Shown piece after piece: positions 10,882-22,883 of a stretch of DNA of 64,000 nt (position 1 is the stretch's first letter; the number at the start of each line of letters is the position of its first letter). The DNA comes from Corinectria fuckeliana. Taxonomy: Eukaryota > Ascomycota > Sordariomycetes > Hypocreales > Nectriaceae. The notes under the pieces were generated by a model. It saw only the letters and a list, made by a program, of their open reading frames with translations. It searched no databases and was not told where the DNA came from. Location of the stretch: the NCBI GenBank assembly GCA_019137255.1, contig WPDH01000024.1, positions 62,001 to 126,000 of the forward strand. The letters are read 5' to 3'. A program made the translations under genes and the position numbers.

Positions 10882-11020
10882 CAGTGGGGTGCAAAAAGTT
10901 TGAGCCCGTTTTCAAGTACTGAAAGTGGACACTAACCTAATCAAGTAATAGACACACACTGAAAATTCTCGGCACGTGACTAGTGACTTAAAGAGGGTTC
11001 AAATCTTCTGCATCCCACTG
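10882..11020. mobile_element. MITE copy 1, 139 bp, Tc1/mariner-like ends
   Basis: Flanked by TA on both sides (10880-10881 and 11021-11022). The termini CAGTGGGGTGCAAAAAGTTT and, on the other strand, CAGTGGGATGCAGAAGATTT form an imperfect terminal inverted repeat of about 26 bp. There is no coding capacity. TA duplication plus a CAGTG-type terminus is typical of Tc1/mariner/pogo superfamily non-autonomous elements. Identical over its length to copy 2 by eye. Confidence 0.88.
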
Positions 11021-11096
11021 TACGTCGCTTGATGCAGATTGCATTGTTACAGGAGTCCCGACAGGCATTCAACCTGACTTTCATCCAGACTTGCTA

Positions 11097-11235
11097 CAGT
11101 GGGGTGCAAAAAGTTTGAGCCCGTTTTCAAGTACTGAAAGTGGACACTAACCTAATCAAGTAATAGACACACACTGAAAATTCTCGGCACGTGACTAGTG
11201 ACTTAAAGAGGGTTCAAATCTTCTGCATCCCACTG
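11097..11235. mobile_element. MITE copy 2, 139 bp, identical to copy 1
   Basis: Flanked by TA at 11095-11096 and 11236-11237, with the same orientation and sequence as copy 1 and a 76-bp gap between the two elements. Sequences flanking the two copies differ beyond TA, which favours two insertions over one tandem duplication. Sequence identity implies recent activity or gene conversion. Confidence 0.88.
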
Positions 11236-11237
11236 TA

Positions 11238-14200
11238 CGCAATGCTGTGGACTTTCTCGGCTGATTGCAGCTCTAGAGCCGCGCGTTACCTGGTCCCGGC
11301 GGACGGGGGAGTCGTGGACAGCTGATGTAACCTCTAATTTCTCCTTTTGATAGTCGCGAACCCCTAAATTCGTTGGAGATGGCCAGCGAATTAAAGCTGT
11401 TTTGCAGTCGGAGTCGTCACGTCGTGATGGAGTGTCAAATTTTGGCTGCCGATATTCTCCATTTCCTTCGTTAAGTCGTCATGGGCCGCGGTTACTAGTG
11501 CGGCGCAAGCGCAGATGCATGGAATCCAGAAACAGAATCACCAGAAGCTGCAGCAGAGAAGCCATTAGGAAATGCCTCGCACGCAAGTACGTAAAAGTGC
11601 CCACTCGAGACAGAAGCGGCAGTGAGGGCCACTCGGATGTCGCAATGGCGTCGCAGCCATCTCGGTCATAAAGGCATGGAGGTGGGCACGCCTTGCGCCC
11701 CTCTCGCTGTGCCGACGATTTCCAACCTCGAATTCAGAAGCTGACTCGTCGCATCAACCAAATGATCACCCAGCGGATGCCGCTACCAGGTGGCGACCCC
11801 GGCCAGGTACTCAACAAGCCCGGGGAACAAAGAGACCCAGCCTCGAGAGAAAAAATAAGCAACTTTTCCAGCCCGTCGCTAGTAACGGAGAAACTCCAGC
11901 GAAGAAGCCATCACCAACTTTTCCACCGCCGCCAATTGGCCTGCCGGAGGCGAGCCCCTCCACGCCACACCACCAGGCCCGTGGAATGTGGCAACCACAA
12001 GTCCAAGAGGGGAATAGCCCAGAGGAGAACGGGCAGCCAACTCCTGCACACATCATCTGTGGGAAACTTGCGCCATCGCCAGCCAAGGCCCCGGCCGCAC
12101 CCCGACCCCCCATCGCGACGCCCCCGCACAAAGCCATCATGATGCGAAAAATGTTGGTATGAGAAGCTACCTACCGATGGTCCGAAGCGGTTTACCGACC
12201 TGCCGTTGCACTGAGGACGAGGGGATTTCCGCTTGGGAATGTGATGAGAGCGATGGCGTTAGTCACGGCGTTTTGTCGTCGACGATGCCAAGCTGCGCCG
12301 GCGGCATTTTACTAAACCCTATGAGCCCGGCCAGCCAAGCAAACCGGCAGCAACTCTCACAATTGCATTGGGATTGCGGAATACAGCACGCAGACGGAGG
12401 CATAGCAGGAAGTCTTCCTAGCCACTGGTCCCGCCTGTTCGTATTCGACAACCGGAAAGTTTCAGCGTTGCCCGACTGCACGCACACCTCGGACCCTTTG
12501 CGACCGGTTAGCCGTACCGAGCCACTGAAACAGCCACTGAAACAGCAGTACATTGCTTCTCACCAGAATTAAGCTATAACAGAAGTACTACCAGTACTTT
12601 TACTCCCACCCATTCTTGGTGAGAAGCTCTGTACCGCTATCTGAGTAACTGAAAAATGGCTCCATCCATGCGACCAACCTGTCGCAAAGGGATGTGCTGT
12701 ATTCGTGCTCCTCCCAGAGGCGTGTCGAAAATCGGCTCGTCGTGAAAAGGGCCATCAGTCCGTTATTAACGGCCGATACCTATAGTTCCAGACACCTCAG
12801 CAGACTCCTGGTTATTATGTGTCAATCAACCCCCAATCAGAGCAGATGCCAACGTTCTGCCGAGCTATGGATTACTGGCTGGTGATGGAGCTTGAACTTG
12901 CACGTGGCGAGTCAAGCCCGGAACCGCCCCTCCTCCGACGCTGGAACCGGTGCATCTCGAGCCAATCGCCGGGTCGATCGCAGGATGAGCGGTGGGAGGT
13001 TATCGAGCCGGTTGGTCTGTCTGTCGCCTGACTCAGACTGAAAAAAACTGGGAACAGTCCGTCTGAAGCCTCTTTGTCCATTCCCCGCAAAGCCCGAATA
13101 CCTGTTTCTGTTTACAGGCGGCTTGCTTCAGTTTCCGTCATTGCAGACAAAGTTGAAAGCCCGCCATGATTCCAAGACGCACGACTTACCTACCTATGCA
13201 GACAAGAGGGAAAAAAAGGAAAAAAAGAAATGGCAAACAATCGACCCCTTCTTCCGCCTGAATAGATGCTAGACGCCTGGCACTAAGGAAATACCGCCAT
13301 CTCTTTTACATGACTTGCAATTTGTAGGTGGATTCTGGCCAACTCTCGTGGGGTGGGCTAGCGAATGGAAAACAGGTCCCAAGGCGCTCGACAAGGGTTC
13401 GCGGTGGCACCACAGCACATCCCAAGGGGCCATCGGAGCCTAGAGCGCGCTCGCCATTGTTCTTCGGAGGCCTTATCCGCTGGCAGCGCTCCATTTGATG
13501 AGATGACGAGATCCATCACATCCGCATCCACCATCCGTATCCATCCCACGTAAATTAACCCAGCTTAGCCTGCTTTCCGCTTCCCAGTTGCCAGGTAAGT
13601 ATGCAAGATTCCCTCTCGCCGTCGCCATCGCCGTCGTCTCCATCGTTAAAGGCATTGCAGTGCTCTCTGCAGCTTGCTTGCTGCTCTCCCGCTTGCCTAC
13701 CTACACCCTACTTACCTCTACCAGGTGCCTCTCTTCCGGGCCTTCTCTTCTGCAGCCACGCGCCTGCCCGGCATCAAGCTTAAAAATAAATCCAGGGACT
13801 GCCGATCTCTCGGTGGCTGCCCTCCCGCTACCGCACGCCACCCACGACCTGCACCCTTGTTGCACGGTACGTCAAGAACGAAAGATCCTGGCTTGGCTCC
13901 GAATCGTGCCAGCTTGAAGCCCTTGGACGCCCGGCTTTCGTATTCTCGCATCCTCGTCCTCGCAATCCCGACTCCTCCATCGTTTCGCCCGTTGTTGACG
14001 CCCGCGCACGATTGTCTCCTTTTCCGATCACCGTTCATCGCCGCTCTCTGGACGCTCCGCCGGCGTCTGCGACACTCGACTTGACCCTCCATGTTTACGT
14101 TGTCCGTTTCACGAGGACCCGATTCTACGACTCGATTCGTTGCCGCCGCCGATTCCTCCTGATAGCATCCTCCCAACAAACCGTTCTTGCGCCCGAGAGG

Positions 14201-14276
14201 GACCAAACATTGTCCTGGGCGGGAACGCCCGCCATCCCGACCTATCCGGCCCTTTGTCGCCAAAACCCTCGCCAGC
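11238..14276. other. Gene-free stretch with possible coding fossil
   Basis: No supported gene. Between about 11400 and 12150 a plus-strand proline-rich reading (PAGGEPLHATPPGPWNVAT, then HHLWETCAIAS in the same area) is interrupted by several stops. It may be a decayed gene or transposon fragment but matches nothing I recognise. The last 700 bp are C/T-rich leader and promoter of the membrane protein gene that follows. Confidence 0.4.
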
Positions 14277-17189
14277 ATGTTTTCGTCCAAGAGGCCGTTT
14301 GGGGCCTTGCGTCTTTTCATGACCGCCTTTGTCCTTCTCCCAGCCGTCCTTGCAAAACAAGAAAAGGTCTACATCAACGGAACCGGCATCGACGGCGTGG
14401 CTCGCCGCCTCGATGTCAGTCGAAAACCCGACCTCTACACTGGTGACTTTGCCGACTGCCTGAACGGCGAGAGCTTGTTCAACGTCACCAGATTTGACAC
14501 CGCATACTATCGAGACAACCTCACTGTACTGTTCCACTTAAGCGGGAGCACCAACATTCGGGGAGACTCCCTCATGAGTACGTGATGATCCCTGCTGAGG
14601 TTGGCATGGCTAACCCCGTATATAGTGCACATCTCCGTGGACGTGTATGGCGAGACTCGATTCAACAAGACCTACAACCCGTGCGAGGGCAACATCACCA
14701 GCATGTGTCCCGTAAGTGCCAACACTCCGATCCAAGCATTCGCCGTCATCCCGATTTCCGTCTCCGACGTCCAAGGGTTCCCCTCTATTAGCATCCCCGA
14801 TCTCGAAGGCGACGCCCGTCTGCACATCTTTTCAAACTCAACGCAAACCGAGATTGGCTGCTTCCAGGCTGCCTTGACAAACGGCCAGTCCTTCTCCCAG
14901 CCAAAGGCAATAGGGTCTATTCTGGGCGTCTTCGTCTTCGCGGCAGCACTGGCTTCCTTTGCGACAGCTATTTACGGTCTGCGGATTACACACATGCGGA
15001 TGCATTATGCCCACTCCTTTTCTCTACTCGTCATCTTCGAGACCTTTCAGTCCATTTTCTTCTTGGGAGCACTATCCGTGGACTGGCCAAGCCTTCTTCC
15101 TGCTTGGTGGAGCAACTTTGCATGGACCGCGGGCATGTTTGCCAGCGATGGCATGCTACATAGCCTCGCCTCATTCTCGGGAATCTCGGGAAACGCGAGC
15201 CAGGTTGGCGGTGCTGGATCGACCACTATCAACAACGGTGGCGGCCTTACCCAGCAGATTTATGGCAGATCGCTCAAGCCGAGATCGGCGCTGGATCTGG
15301 CCCCATCGCTCAACACGTTTGCGCGCCGAGCCGGATACAACGCAAGCAACCCCTATGACTACGACTGGGCGGGCGAACCCCGCAATCCTGGCATGCCGCT
15401 TCCCGGTGACTACGCTGGCTTTGCTGGAACGCTGTCCAAGGTCAATGTGCCCCAGAAGGACGCCTTCATTATTGGCTTCATTTGGCTGCTTGTCGCTCTC
15501 GGGGCAGTCATGTTGTTTGTCGCAGCTGTCAAGCTCATTCTCGATTTGCTGCTCAAATTGAAGCTGATGAAGACAGACGGTTTCGACTACTTCCGTTCTC
15601 ACTGGCTTGGGTACATGGCTTCAGGGGTACTGCGCACTCTCTTCATCGGCTTTTTTGCCATGATGATGCTGGCTACATTCCAGTTCTCTCTTCATTCTGC
15701 TGCTGGCCCAACTGCTGTTGCCGCTATCGTCTTCATCATGTTCTTGGGGCTGGCGGGCTTCGCGGTGTATGCCTGCTTCGTTCGGCTTCGCGACGGCAAG
15801 TACCGAGTCGCCCCCGACACTCTCCGGCTCGAGCAAGGGAAGCTTTTTAAGACAATTCCGTTTGTGGCAGCAACGCGTGAGAGCTCAATTGGGGAGGAGG
15901 AGCAGGCAGAGAAGCCCCGACTGTACGGCAGCGTGCCCTTCTTCCAGATCAAGTTCGTCGACAACGACCCCAACAGGTCAGCTCCGCACGAGGATGTCGA
16001 CTACATTAAGCGATTCGGTTGGCTTTCAGGTCGATACCGTCGGACGCGTTGGTGGTTTTTTGCAGCCTACCTCGCCTACCAATTCGTGCGAGCATGCTTC
16101 ATTGGAGGGGGTTCCCAGAACCCGCTGGCTCAGGTCTTTGGGCTCTTCGTCTTTGAAGTACTTTCCTTGGCTGCTATCATCAAGTTGAAGCCGTTTGAGG
16201 GCGCTCGAAACACGGTGGCGGCAGTGTGGCTTCTATCCATCTCCAAGATTCTTACCACAGGCCTCTCCATCGCGTTCTTGCCGTCCTTCAGCATCGGTCG
16301 CAACGCCGCAAACATCATCGGCCTGATCATTCTTGTCATCCAGGGGTTTCTCGCGATCGCGATTCTGGTTCTGATTGTTCTAGGCACGATATCCACCTGG
16401 ATGTCCTTGTCTCGGAACCGAGAAGAGTTCCCGGTCAAGCTTGACGGTTTGCGCATCCGCTACTTTGAGCACATACAGGCAAAGGCGGGAGACGTACCGC
16501 CGAGTTCGAACAAGGAGGAAGCGCCGCTGCCGCTGCCGCTGCCGCTGCCGCTGCCTCTTCCATCCTCGTTCAACGTCAAGGAGGTGCGGCGCCAATCCAA
16601 ACTTGACGAAATAGAGGCGTTCCCCAGCCTAGAAGGCTTAGAGGGTGATATTGCTCCACAACCGAAGGTCTCCCTCAATCCGCGAAGCCGGGCCAACAGT
16701 GCCGGCTCTAGATACTCGGTGAGCAGTCTCCCTCGTACCGGCCGCGTCCACCGAACCTCGTGGACCTCCAATGACTTTGCCGACTGGGACGCCGACATGA
16801 ATCGGGGCGACTCGTCCCGGTCAAACCGAATACGCAGCACCTCCCTTCGGATCCAGTCTATGAACCTGCAGGGACTTCGACCCCCGATGACGCCGGCGAG
16901 GGAGTCAGCTGAATTCACCTACACAATGAGATCAGGAGACAAGGAGACAGATGTGCAGGATACAATTCAAGAGGCGCGGGACACGACCCCCAGGAGAAGG
17001 CGGACTGTCAGCTTCGTCGACCAGCCAACGTCATCCGGCTCCAACACGAGCGACAGCAGTACCAAGGTCGGGGAACATGCCCCTGAGCAGACACGCGACA
17101 ACAAAGTCCAGGCCGACGAGACCGCGCAGGAGAAGGACTCTGAACCGAACAATGAGGGGACGATCCCCGAAAAGGACGAAGACAACTAG
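14277..17189 (+). CDS. FLC/TRP-like ML-domain membrane protein (954 aa, 2 exons)
   Basis: Fungal FLC (flavin carrier)/Pkd2 TRP-like family, implicated in plasma-membrane or ER calcium, FAD and cell-wall homeostasis. Exon 1 14277-14577; intron 14578-14625 (GTACGT...TATAG, 48 nt); exon 2 14626-17189; total 2865 nt, phase-consistent. A signal peptide covers about residues 1-25 (LFMTAFVLLPAVLA). A luminal ML-like domain follows with N-glycosylation sequons and paired cysteines, ending in the characteristic LHIFSNSTQTEIGCF. About nine hydrophobic helices follow between residues ~180 and ~630, with GFDYFRSHWLGYMASGVLRT and GRYRRTRWWFF loops typical of the family. The ~300-aa cytosolic tail is charged, Ser-rich and contains an alternating Leu-Pro tract encoded by a CCGCTG repeat near 16528. 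A GTAAGT at 14710 is ignored because the frame through it matches the family. Confidence 0.92.
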
Positions 17190-17745
17190 ACAAAGGTTGG
17201 CGATTTGACTCGAGAAAAGGCCGTTTAAAAGAAGGCCGAATATTTTACGACGAATCCAAAGCAACTGTTAACAAACGACTGGCTTTCCGCCTGATCGACT
17301 CACATATTTCCTATCATTCACTATACATTCCATCCATCACATACCCCTGCGATTTGCTTTTACCTATAATCGCCAATGTCGACGATCTCGTGCCACCTGC
17401 GCTGAGTGGCATGAGCTGGAGCATGAAGGTTCCGGGCCCTTGCTTTATTTTGCATGGCAATTTTGTTTATCAGTGATTGCGCTTTTCTTTCTTTGGAGCA
17501 TGATTCAGCATGCGCGCACCACGAAACTTTTCGGCTTTGGACATGTACGGACTTGTGGCTTGACATGACGCTGCTGTCTCTCCGGCTGAGCCCACGGCGT
17601 CAGGGGACATTGACATGTGATATGAACTACACTGGAGAGACTAGAGGATACCCGGCTCACGTGGGATAGCTACCTAGCTTGCTGGTGAACTAGAAATTGA
17701 AGACTATTTACATAGGTACAAGCACATGCGTACGTTTACTCGTTG

Positions 17746-17812
17746 CTGAGACTCGCTGCTGAGACTCGCTGCTGAGACTCGCTGCTGAGACTCGCTGCTG
17801 AGACTCGCTGAG
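17746..17812. repeat. 13-bp minisatellite, five copies
   Basis: The unit CTGAGACTCGCTG is repeated five times without change from 17746 to 17810, followed by a partial copy. Confidence 0.95.
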
Positions 17813-18959
17813 TTGTCACATTTGTGACTTTCCGTGCTGGTGCAGGTATCGGTGTCAAGGTGCGACACGGTATTGGGTCGGCGACTGCGTGCTTCATGCA
17901 AAGATTGCAGCATTGCTTCCATGTTGGGGAGGGGAAACGTTGGACGGTGCGGTGCAGTGTGGTGTGGTGCGTGTGATGTGCGGGATGATGGGATTGGAGT
18001 CGGAGCGAAGGCCGGAGGGGAGACGACCTTTTGATGGGCGAGGGATCCTTGCTCCAGGAGGAGGTGTCTTGGTCTTGGGCAGCGTAGTTGCGACACCTCA
18101 GCTTGAGTTGACGGGGGACTATGCGAATAGTCAAGGACGCATCAGCCGGAATGGACCCTACTCCGCTCATCGAAGGCGTGCTCGTCGTCGAGGTGGCCGT
18201 CTCGATGCAAGGGGAATCCACGGGTTACTTCTCATTGTTACCTGTCTTGCAACCACGAGAACCCTTGCCTTCGTGTTGGAGTGCGGGGAGGCGGGCGGTT
18301 CTCCCGTCCGTCGACGTGATCCGAGACAGCAGCCAAGACACAACGCAACGGAAGAGAAGCGAGGCATCTGCCGACATGGTCCGAGACGGCACGGACGAAG
18401 CCACCAACACGACAATTATCCAGCGGCGGAATTGAGACAGTCGATCGATGAAAGAGGGCACCAACGGGACGTGCTGACAGGGCACCATCACAGAAGAATG
18501 TGCTGGGTTGAGTGGCTTGGTGGGCATCCACCCATCTCTCTCTGTGTCTCTTCTCCTCCAAAGGTATTCGTAGGTACGGGATAAGTTGCAGAACGAAGAG
18601 ACGACAAACCAAGACAAACCCCCGCGTGCATCTAACATCCAGGACTCATCATCTGCGGCCGTGTTCTGTCTCTGTCTCGTCTTGTCTCAGCTGCACTTGC
18701 TCGTCCAATCGTCAGGCGGAACAAGGCAAGGTACTTGGTAGATGCCAAGTACGAAAGTACTCGCCACGTAGACAGACCTATTTCATCCGGACTGTTGGCT
18801 TCGTGCTCTCGGCTTACATGCAGGTGATATCTGATATCTGACAGCCATCTAGATACCAGGTACCTAGAAGGGGGTGCTCTCCACGGCTTGTAATTCTGAT
18901 CCCATGGCGCCCTGTTGGCTCCTCGCCGACCGACAAGGCTGAGCTGCACCTCAACAGCA

Positions 18960-19008
18960 TCAAGCATCCCCCCACCCCCCCCACCNNCCCCCCCCCCCCC
19001 CCCCCCCC
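18960..19008. repeat. Poly-C tract with two unresolved bases
   Basis: A C-rich run interrupted by a few A and by NN at 18986-18987. The two Ns mark uncertain homopolymer length in the assembly rather than biology. Confidence 0.9.
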
Positions 19009-19072
19009 TCGCAACTTTCGTTTCTTCGTCCACCTTGGCCCGACAGACGAACGCTCAAACACGGTCGCGAGC

Positions 19073-20651
19073 TTGACGCCCGCCGCATGGGGCTGGAGGC
19101 CTCCTCCTCTCCACTTCGACGAGAGCGGGAGTGAGGCCGAGAAGGCCGGGTGCGGGCCCGAGTCTCGTCCGAAACCTCGCAACCGCCGGTCCCCCCGGTG
19201 CGGCATCTGCCTCGAGCTCTTCAAGGAGCTGCACGACAAGGTCGTTCTCCGTGAGTCCTTTTCCTTTTCTGCCTGCCTACTCAACTCACTCTTGTCCCGT
19301 AGTCGAGGGCGCCGCGGTGACGGACCGCCGCATCAACAGGCGCGGTCTGCTCCAGAACCGGGTTACGCATACCGGCACGAGCGAGAGGGCCGTCTTCCGC
19401 GACCATCCGCCCGCGGCCCGGCTCAAACGGACTGCCTCCGCCCGAGGAGAAGCAGAACCACTACTACGGAGTCCCCAGCGACATCCTCGCGTACTACAAC
19501 GACCCTCCGCCTGTCAAGCTCTGGAGGGTAAGGCGTTTGAGAGCTCACTGGCCCCCGATAGAAGTCCGTTCGTGTGAACTGACCCTCTTCCAGCGGCCCA
19601 GAACCCGTGCGTTGCCAGCGTGGACAAGCCCGTCCTGTGCCCCCTGAAGGACTGCGACAACTCCCTGGCCCGCCCCGAGGCCGCCACGGTGCACTACGAC
19701 TGCCTCCGCAGCCTGTACTGGAAGGGCATCTGCGAGGTCACGAGGATGGACCGCCAGCCGGAGCCGTTCTCGGCCAGGCCGGTGGACAACAGGGCCTTCA
19801 TCTTCGTCGACCACGCGAGCTCCCTGGGCGTCCATCTACCCGCACACGGACGGGGCTCCGGGCGTCAAGCTGCCGCCCGGCCTGGCCGAGGACCCGGCGT
19901 ACTGGACGTACTTGCCGCTCCCGCCCGGCGAGCAGATACTCCAGGTGATGGTCTAGATCGGGCCGCTGGCCTGGGGCAAAACGGGCGGCGCCGGGCTTCG
20001 TGGTAGGCGTTTCCCCTTTCCCCGCGCAGCATGAAGCGCACGGCTAATAGCCGCAACAGTTCCGGATGAAACAGGCCGGCACCGTCCACGTCGGGTCGCG
20101 ACACACGGCGGCCTTTGACCGCATGGTGGTCAACTCCCCGCGCGGCCTCGTCTACAACCGGAACGAGTCTGGCGTCGTCGACTTCATCGCGGCCCAGTCG
20201 CCGGAGCGGCCCCTGGAGGAGCACCCACACTCCGGCCGGGCCGGCAAGCGGCACGTCAAGCCGCGCGTCGTCTCGGAGCAGCACCAGGCCTACCAGGGCC
20301 CGATGGCGCTGTACTCGCAGGCGCCGCTGGCGGGCGCGGTGCGCGTGAGCACGTACTGCGACGACGCCGTCGCGCGTCTTCGACTCCCCGCGGCGCGTCT
20401 GCTGCAGCCGCGGCGACGGCAGCAGCCCGCTGCGGTTCGGCCCGCGCCAGCTGCCGTGGCACGAGAGGTCCCAGGAGGACTGCGGCCCCGGCGCGATACA
20501 CAGCCACGACAGTCGGGGCGCCTGGGAGTGCTGCGGGAGGATGGACGGGATGCTCGAGTTCTGGTCCAGCCCGGCCATGGGCCAGGCGATCCGGGTCGTG
20601 GCCGGCAGAAGGGCGTCGGACAATTGGCAGGCAGAGCTTTCGGGGTTCTGA
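19073..20651 (+). pseudogene. Frame-broken, cysteine-containing fungal gene
   Basis: Protein-like segments are spread over different frames, joined by credible introns at 19251-19302 (GTGAGT...GTAG), 19528-19593 (GTAAGG...CCAG) and 20003-20059 (GTAGGC, GCTAAT branch, CAG). Segments in order: RCGICLELFKELHDKVVL (19196-19250); LPPPEEKQNHYYGVPSDIL in a +1 frame; CVASVDKPVLCPLKDCDN from about 19605, running to VDHASSLG; ASIYPHTDGAPGVKLPPG in another frame; LPPGEQILQVMV followed by TAG at about 19955; FRMKQAGTVHVGSRHTAAFD after the last intron; and finally a frame change near 20375 into VFDSPRRVCCSRGDG and on to a stop at 20651. At least three frame changes plus one stop separate the parts. Either the gene is dead or this GC-rich, N-adjacent region carries sequencing indels. 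The start is unknown. The Cys-x2-Cys motif suggests a zinc-binding N-terminus; the family is not recognised. Confidence 0.55.
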
Positions 20652-21599
20652 TGGAGCTCGTGACCCAGCCTGCAGGGGATCTGGACGGGGTCTGTTCAGT
20701 AATTGCAACGATGACGGTCTGTTGTGGGTTGTGATGTACTTCCCCCGGCTAGTGTAGTGCAACTCACAGAGATATACTCTTGACAAGGCCATGGGTGTTG
20801 CGCAGGACATTCCATGGGGTGATGTCGCCGTGGGCATTCTGATTGATGGCCAGCTCTTCAAATGTGCAGTTCAAACTAGCTATCAAGTACACAGCTGAAG
20901 GAGGGAGTGATGGGTAGTGGGTGAGTGGTGATATCTTCGTCTATGGGTATTCCCAGTTTAGAACATCCTGCACGCCCTCGTCGACCAGCGGGTCCTCGAG
21001 GCCTTGGTCAAAGAGGACATGGACACGCCTTTCCGCGCAGTTACGTAGACAGTCAATATGCAGAACGTCAGCGCCACGGTTCGCCTCTCTTCCCTCAAAC
21101 GCCGCTGCGCGTTGAGCTGCCTGCTGACTCGCTTGGCGTACTAGACCTGGGATGTTCCTGGCTAAGCACATGGGAATATCTGGTTAGGCGTGTCATGCAC
21201 TGTGTTTACGTTGAATCCGATAGCTGCTCATCAGTTGCGCCAGTAAAGTCCTCGATCAGTCTGTATTGAGGGGGCGGGATGCCGGTAATGACGGTTACCA
21301 GAGGTACAGACTAGAAGAGACCCGAAAGAACCCGAAAGAAACCCTGAAGCTAGCAAAGGAGTGACGAAGAAATAGACGGAGGAGCTAAGAAAAGAAACAC
21401 AACCCAGAACCTGTTAGCCATCCGAACCCAATCCTCCGAGCGCTGCATCTCAGCACCAGGGTTCGCGGGGCCAAAGCCGCTCATGACCCAGAACCACTCG
21501 TTGACCCAGAATCACCTGTTGAGCTGAATCACCCGTTGACCCAATTCCTTCCCTTCTCCATGTCTCGGCGTAACCGTTACTTGCCCTGACCAAGACTAC
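20652..21599. other. Gene-free stretch
   Basis: No gene supported. It separates the 3' ends of the convergent broken gene (plus) and the 377-aa gene (minus). A tandem duplicated GACCCGAAAGAACCCGAAAGAA appears around 21320. Confidence 0.5.
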
Positions 21600-22883
21600 C
21601 TAGAGATCGGAGCCTTCCATCTGAGTAGTCGCCAGAGCAGCCGCGGGAGGGTTGTAGTTCCGGCGGCGGAGGGGATACTCGGACATGAGGATGTCCACGG
21701 CGTCCTCGCATTCATCGGTGCAGCCGCTGCTGTCGCCCTCGCACATGGGGCACGTGTCGCCGTTGTATCGAAGGATGCCACTGACGTCGTTGTAGCTGGA
21801 GGGGAAGTTTGTTAGCTGCCTGCCACTGCACCGACTTGTGCGGGGGGTTCTGATTCGAAACCTACGTCCATGAAGAGTTGAGTCCTCCGAGGAGCTCGTG
21901 CACGAGAGTGGCGATGCCGAGCTTCTGAGCTGGGGGGAAGTACTCCTCGGTCGGGCGGTGCATGGTGTGGATGTGGGACACCATGAAGTCGAAGCAGTTG
22001 GGTGTGCAGTTCATAAAGAGGAAGAGGATGTCGTTGACTGGGAGTGAATATTCTGTCAGGCCAAGGCGCTTACTCGGGCGATGCATGCGGTAGTGGGAGG
22101 TGAAGGAAAGTACTTACAGAACAGGGGGAGCTCGTTGGCTCGGGATCCCATGACGGCGATGCACTCGTCGAGCATGTCGACGCCGTTGAGCACGCCGAGG
22201 CGGAGGTCGTCGAGGTCGACCTGGGAGATGTAGTCCTCGGGGACGCCGCGCATGAGGAGGACCGTCTTGAGCGCCATGTTGACCATGGAGACGGGCGCGT
22301 TCTCAACCATGGCGACGTGGCAGGCCGCGACGAGGACGACGGCCAGGAGCGACTCGGCGGCGGGGTTCTCCTGCTTGAGGAAGGCGAGGCGCACCATGCA
22401 GGCGGCGAACCAGCTGGCCCAGTCCAGGTCGGCGTTGTAGCCGGGCTCCAGCGTGGTGGGCATGATGAGCTTGTGGACTTCGGTCAGCTCGTAGTGCTGC
22501 ACGCGGCTGTCGTGCCAGTCCTGGTCGTTCTGGGGCACCTGGCCGAGGAAGCCGATGGCGAGGCCGGGCCAGCGGAACTCCTGCGCGAGCTCGCGGGCCG
22601 ACATTATCTCGCCCTCGTCGCTGACGGGGATCAGGTCCCAGCGCGCCGGGTTGCTGGGCGGGCGGAAGGGCGGGGCGGCTGGGCGGGGGCCCGAGGAGAA
22701 GTTGCGGGTGGGGCCGGAGTAGGGGATGGCGACGCCGTCGGGCCCCACGGGACGGCGCTGGGCGGGCCGCTCGATCCAGAACCGGTTCGGGGCCTCCTCG
22801 CGGTTGTCCTCGGGGACGGCCACGGGGGACGGGGAGTCCTCGACGTTCTCCTGGGAAGGGACGGGGGTATGCACCTGCGTCAT
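21600..22883 (-). CDS. Unrecognised fungal protein (377 aa, 3 exons)
   Basis: Exons on the minus strand: 22883-22118, 22037-21866, 21795-21600; 1134 nt, phase-consistent. Intron 1 has GTAAGT and ends CTCCCAG; intron 2 begins GTAGGT and ends CTCCAG. The start is the first ATG (MTQVHTPVPSQENVED); the frame upstream to 22925 would need TTG. Residues ~1-95 are Pro-rich and probably disordered. Residues ~100-340 are rich in hydrophobic helices but lack a clear membrane topology (MVRLAFLKQE, LLAVVLVAACHVAMVENA, DILFLFMNCTPNCFDFMVSH). The end has a cysteine cluster, CPMCEGDSSGCTDEC, that could bind metal or form disulfides. No family was recognised and no neighbour suggests a role. Confidence 0.75.

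Larger units (their letters stand above)
17190..19072. other. Gene-free stretch with repeats
   Basis: No supported gene. Contains the 13-bp minisatellite at 17746, a short hairpin at 18731-18752 (GTACTTGG facing CCAAGTAC) and the poly-C tract with Ns near 18960-19008. Long minus-strand frames at 17736-18221 begin only with GTG and are partly made of the minisatellite. Confidence 0.5.

Noticed and set aside
14708..14715. GTAAGT-like donor inside exon 2 of the FLC/TRP gene
   Set aside because: No suitable acceptor close by and the frame read through it matches the family, so it is coding sequence.
17736..18221. 161-codon minus-strand frame containing the minisatellite
   Set aside because: Starts only at GTG, a quarter of it is the 13-bp repeat, and no motif is recognisable.
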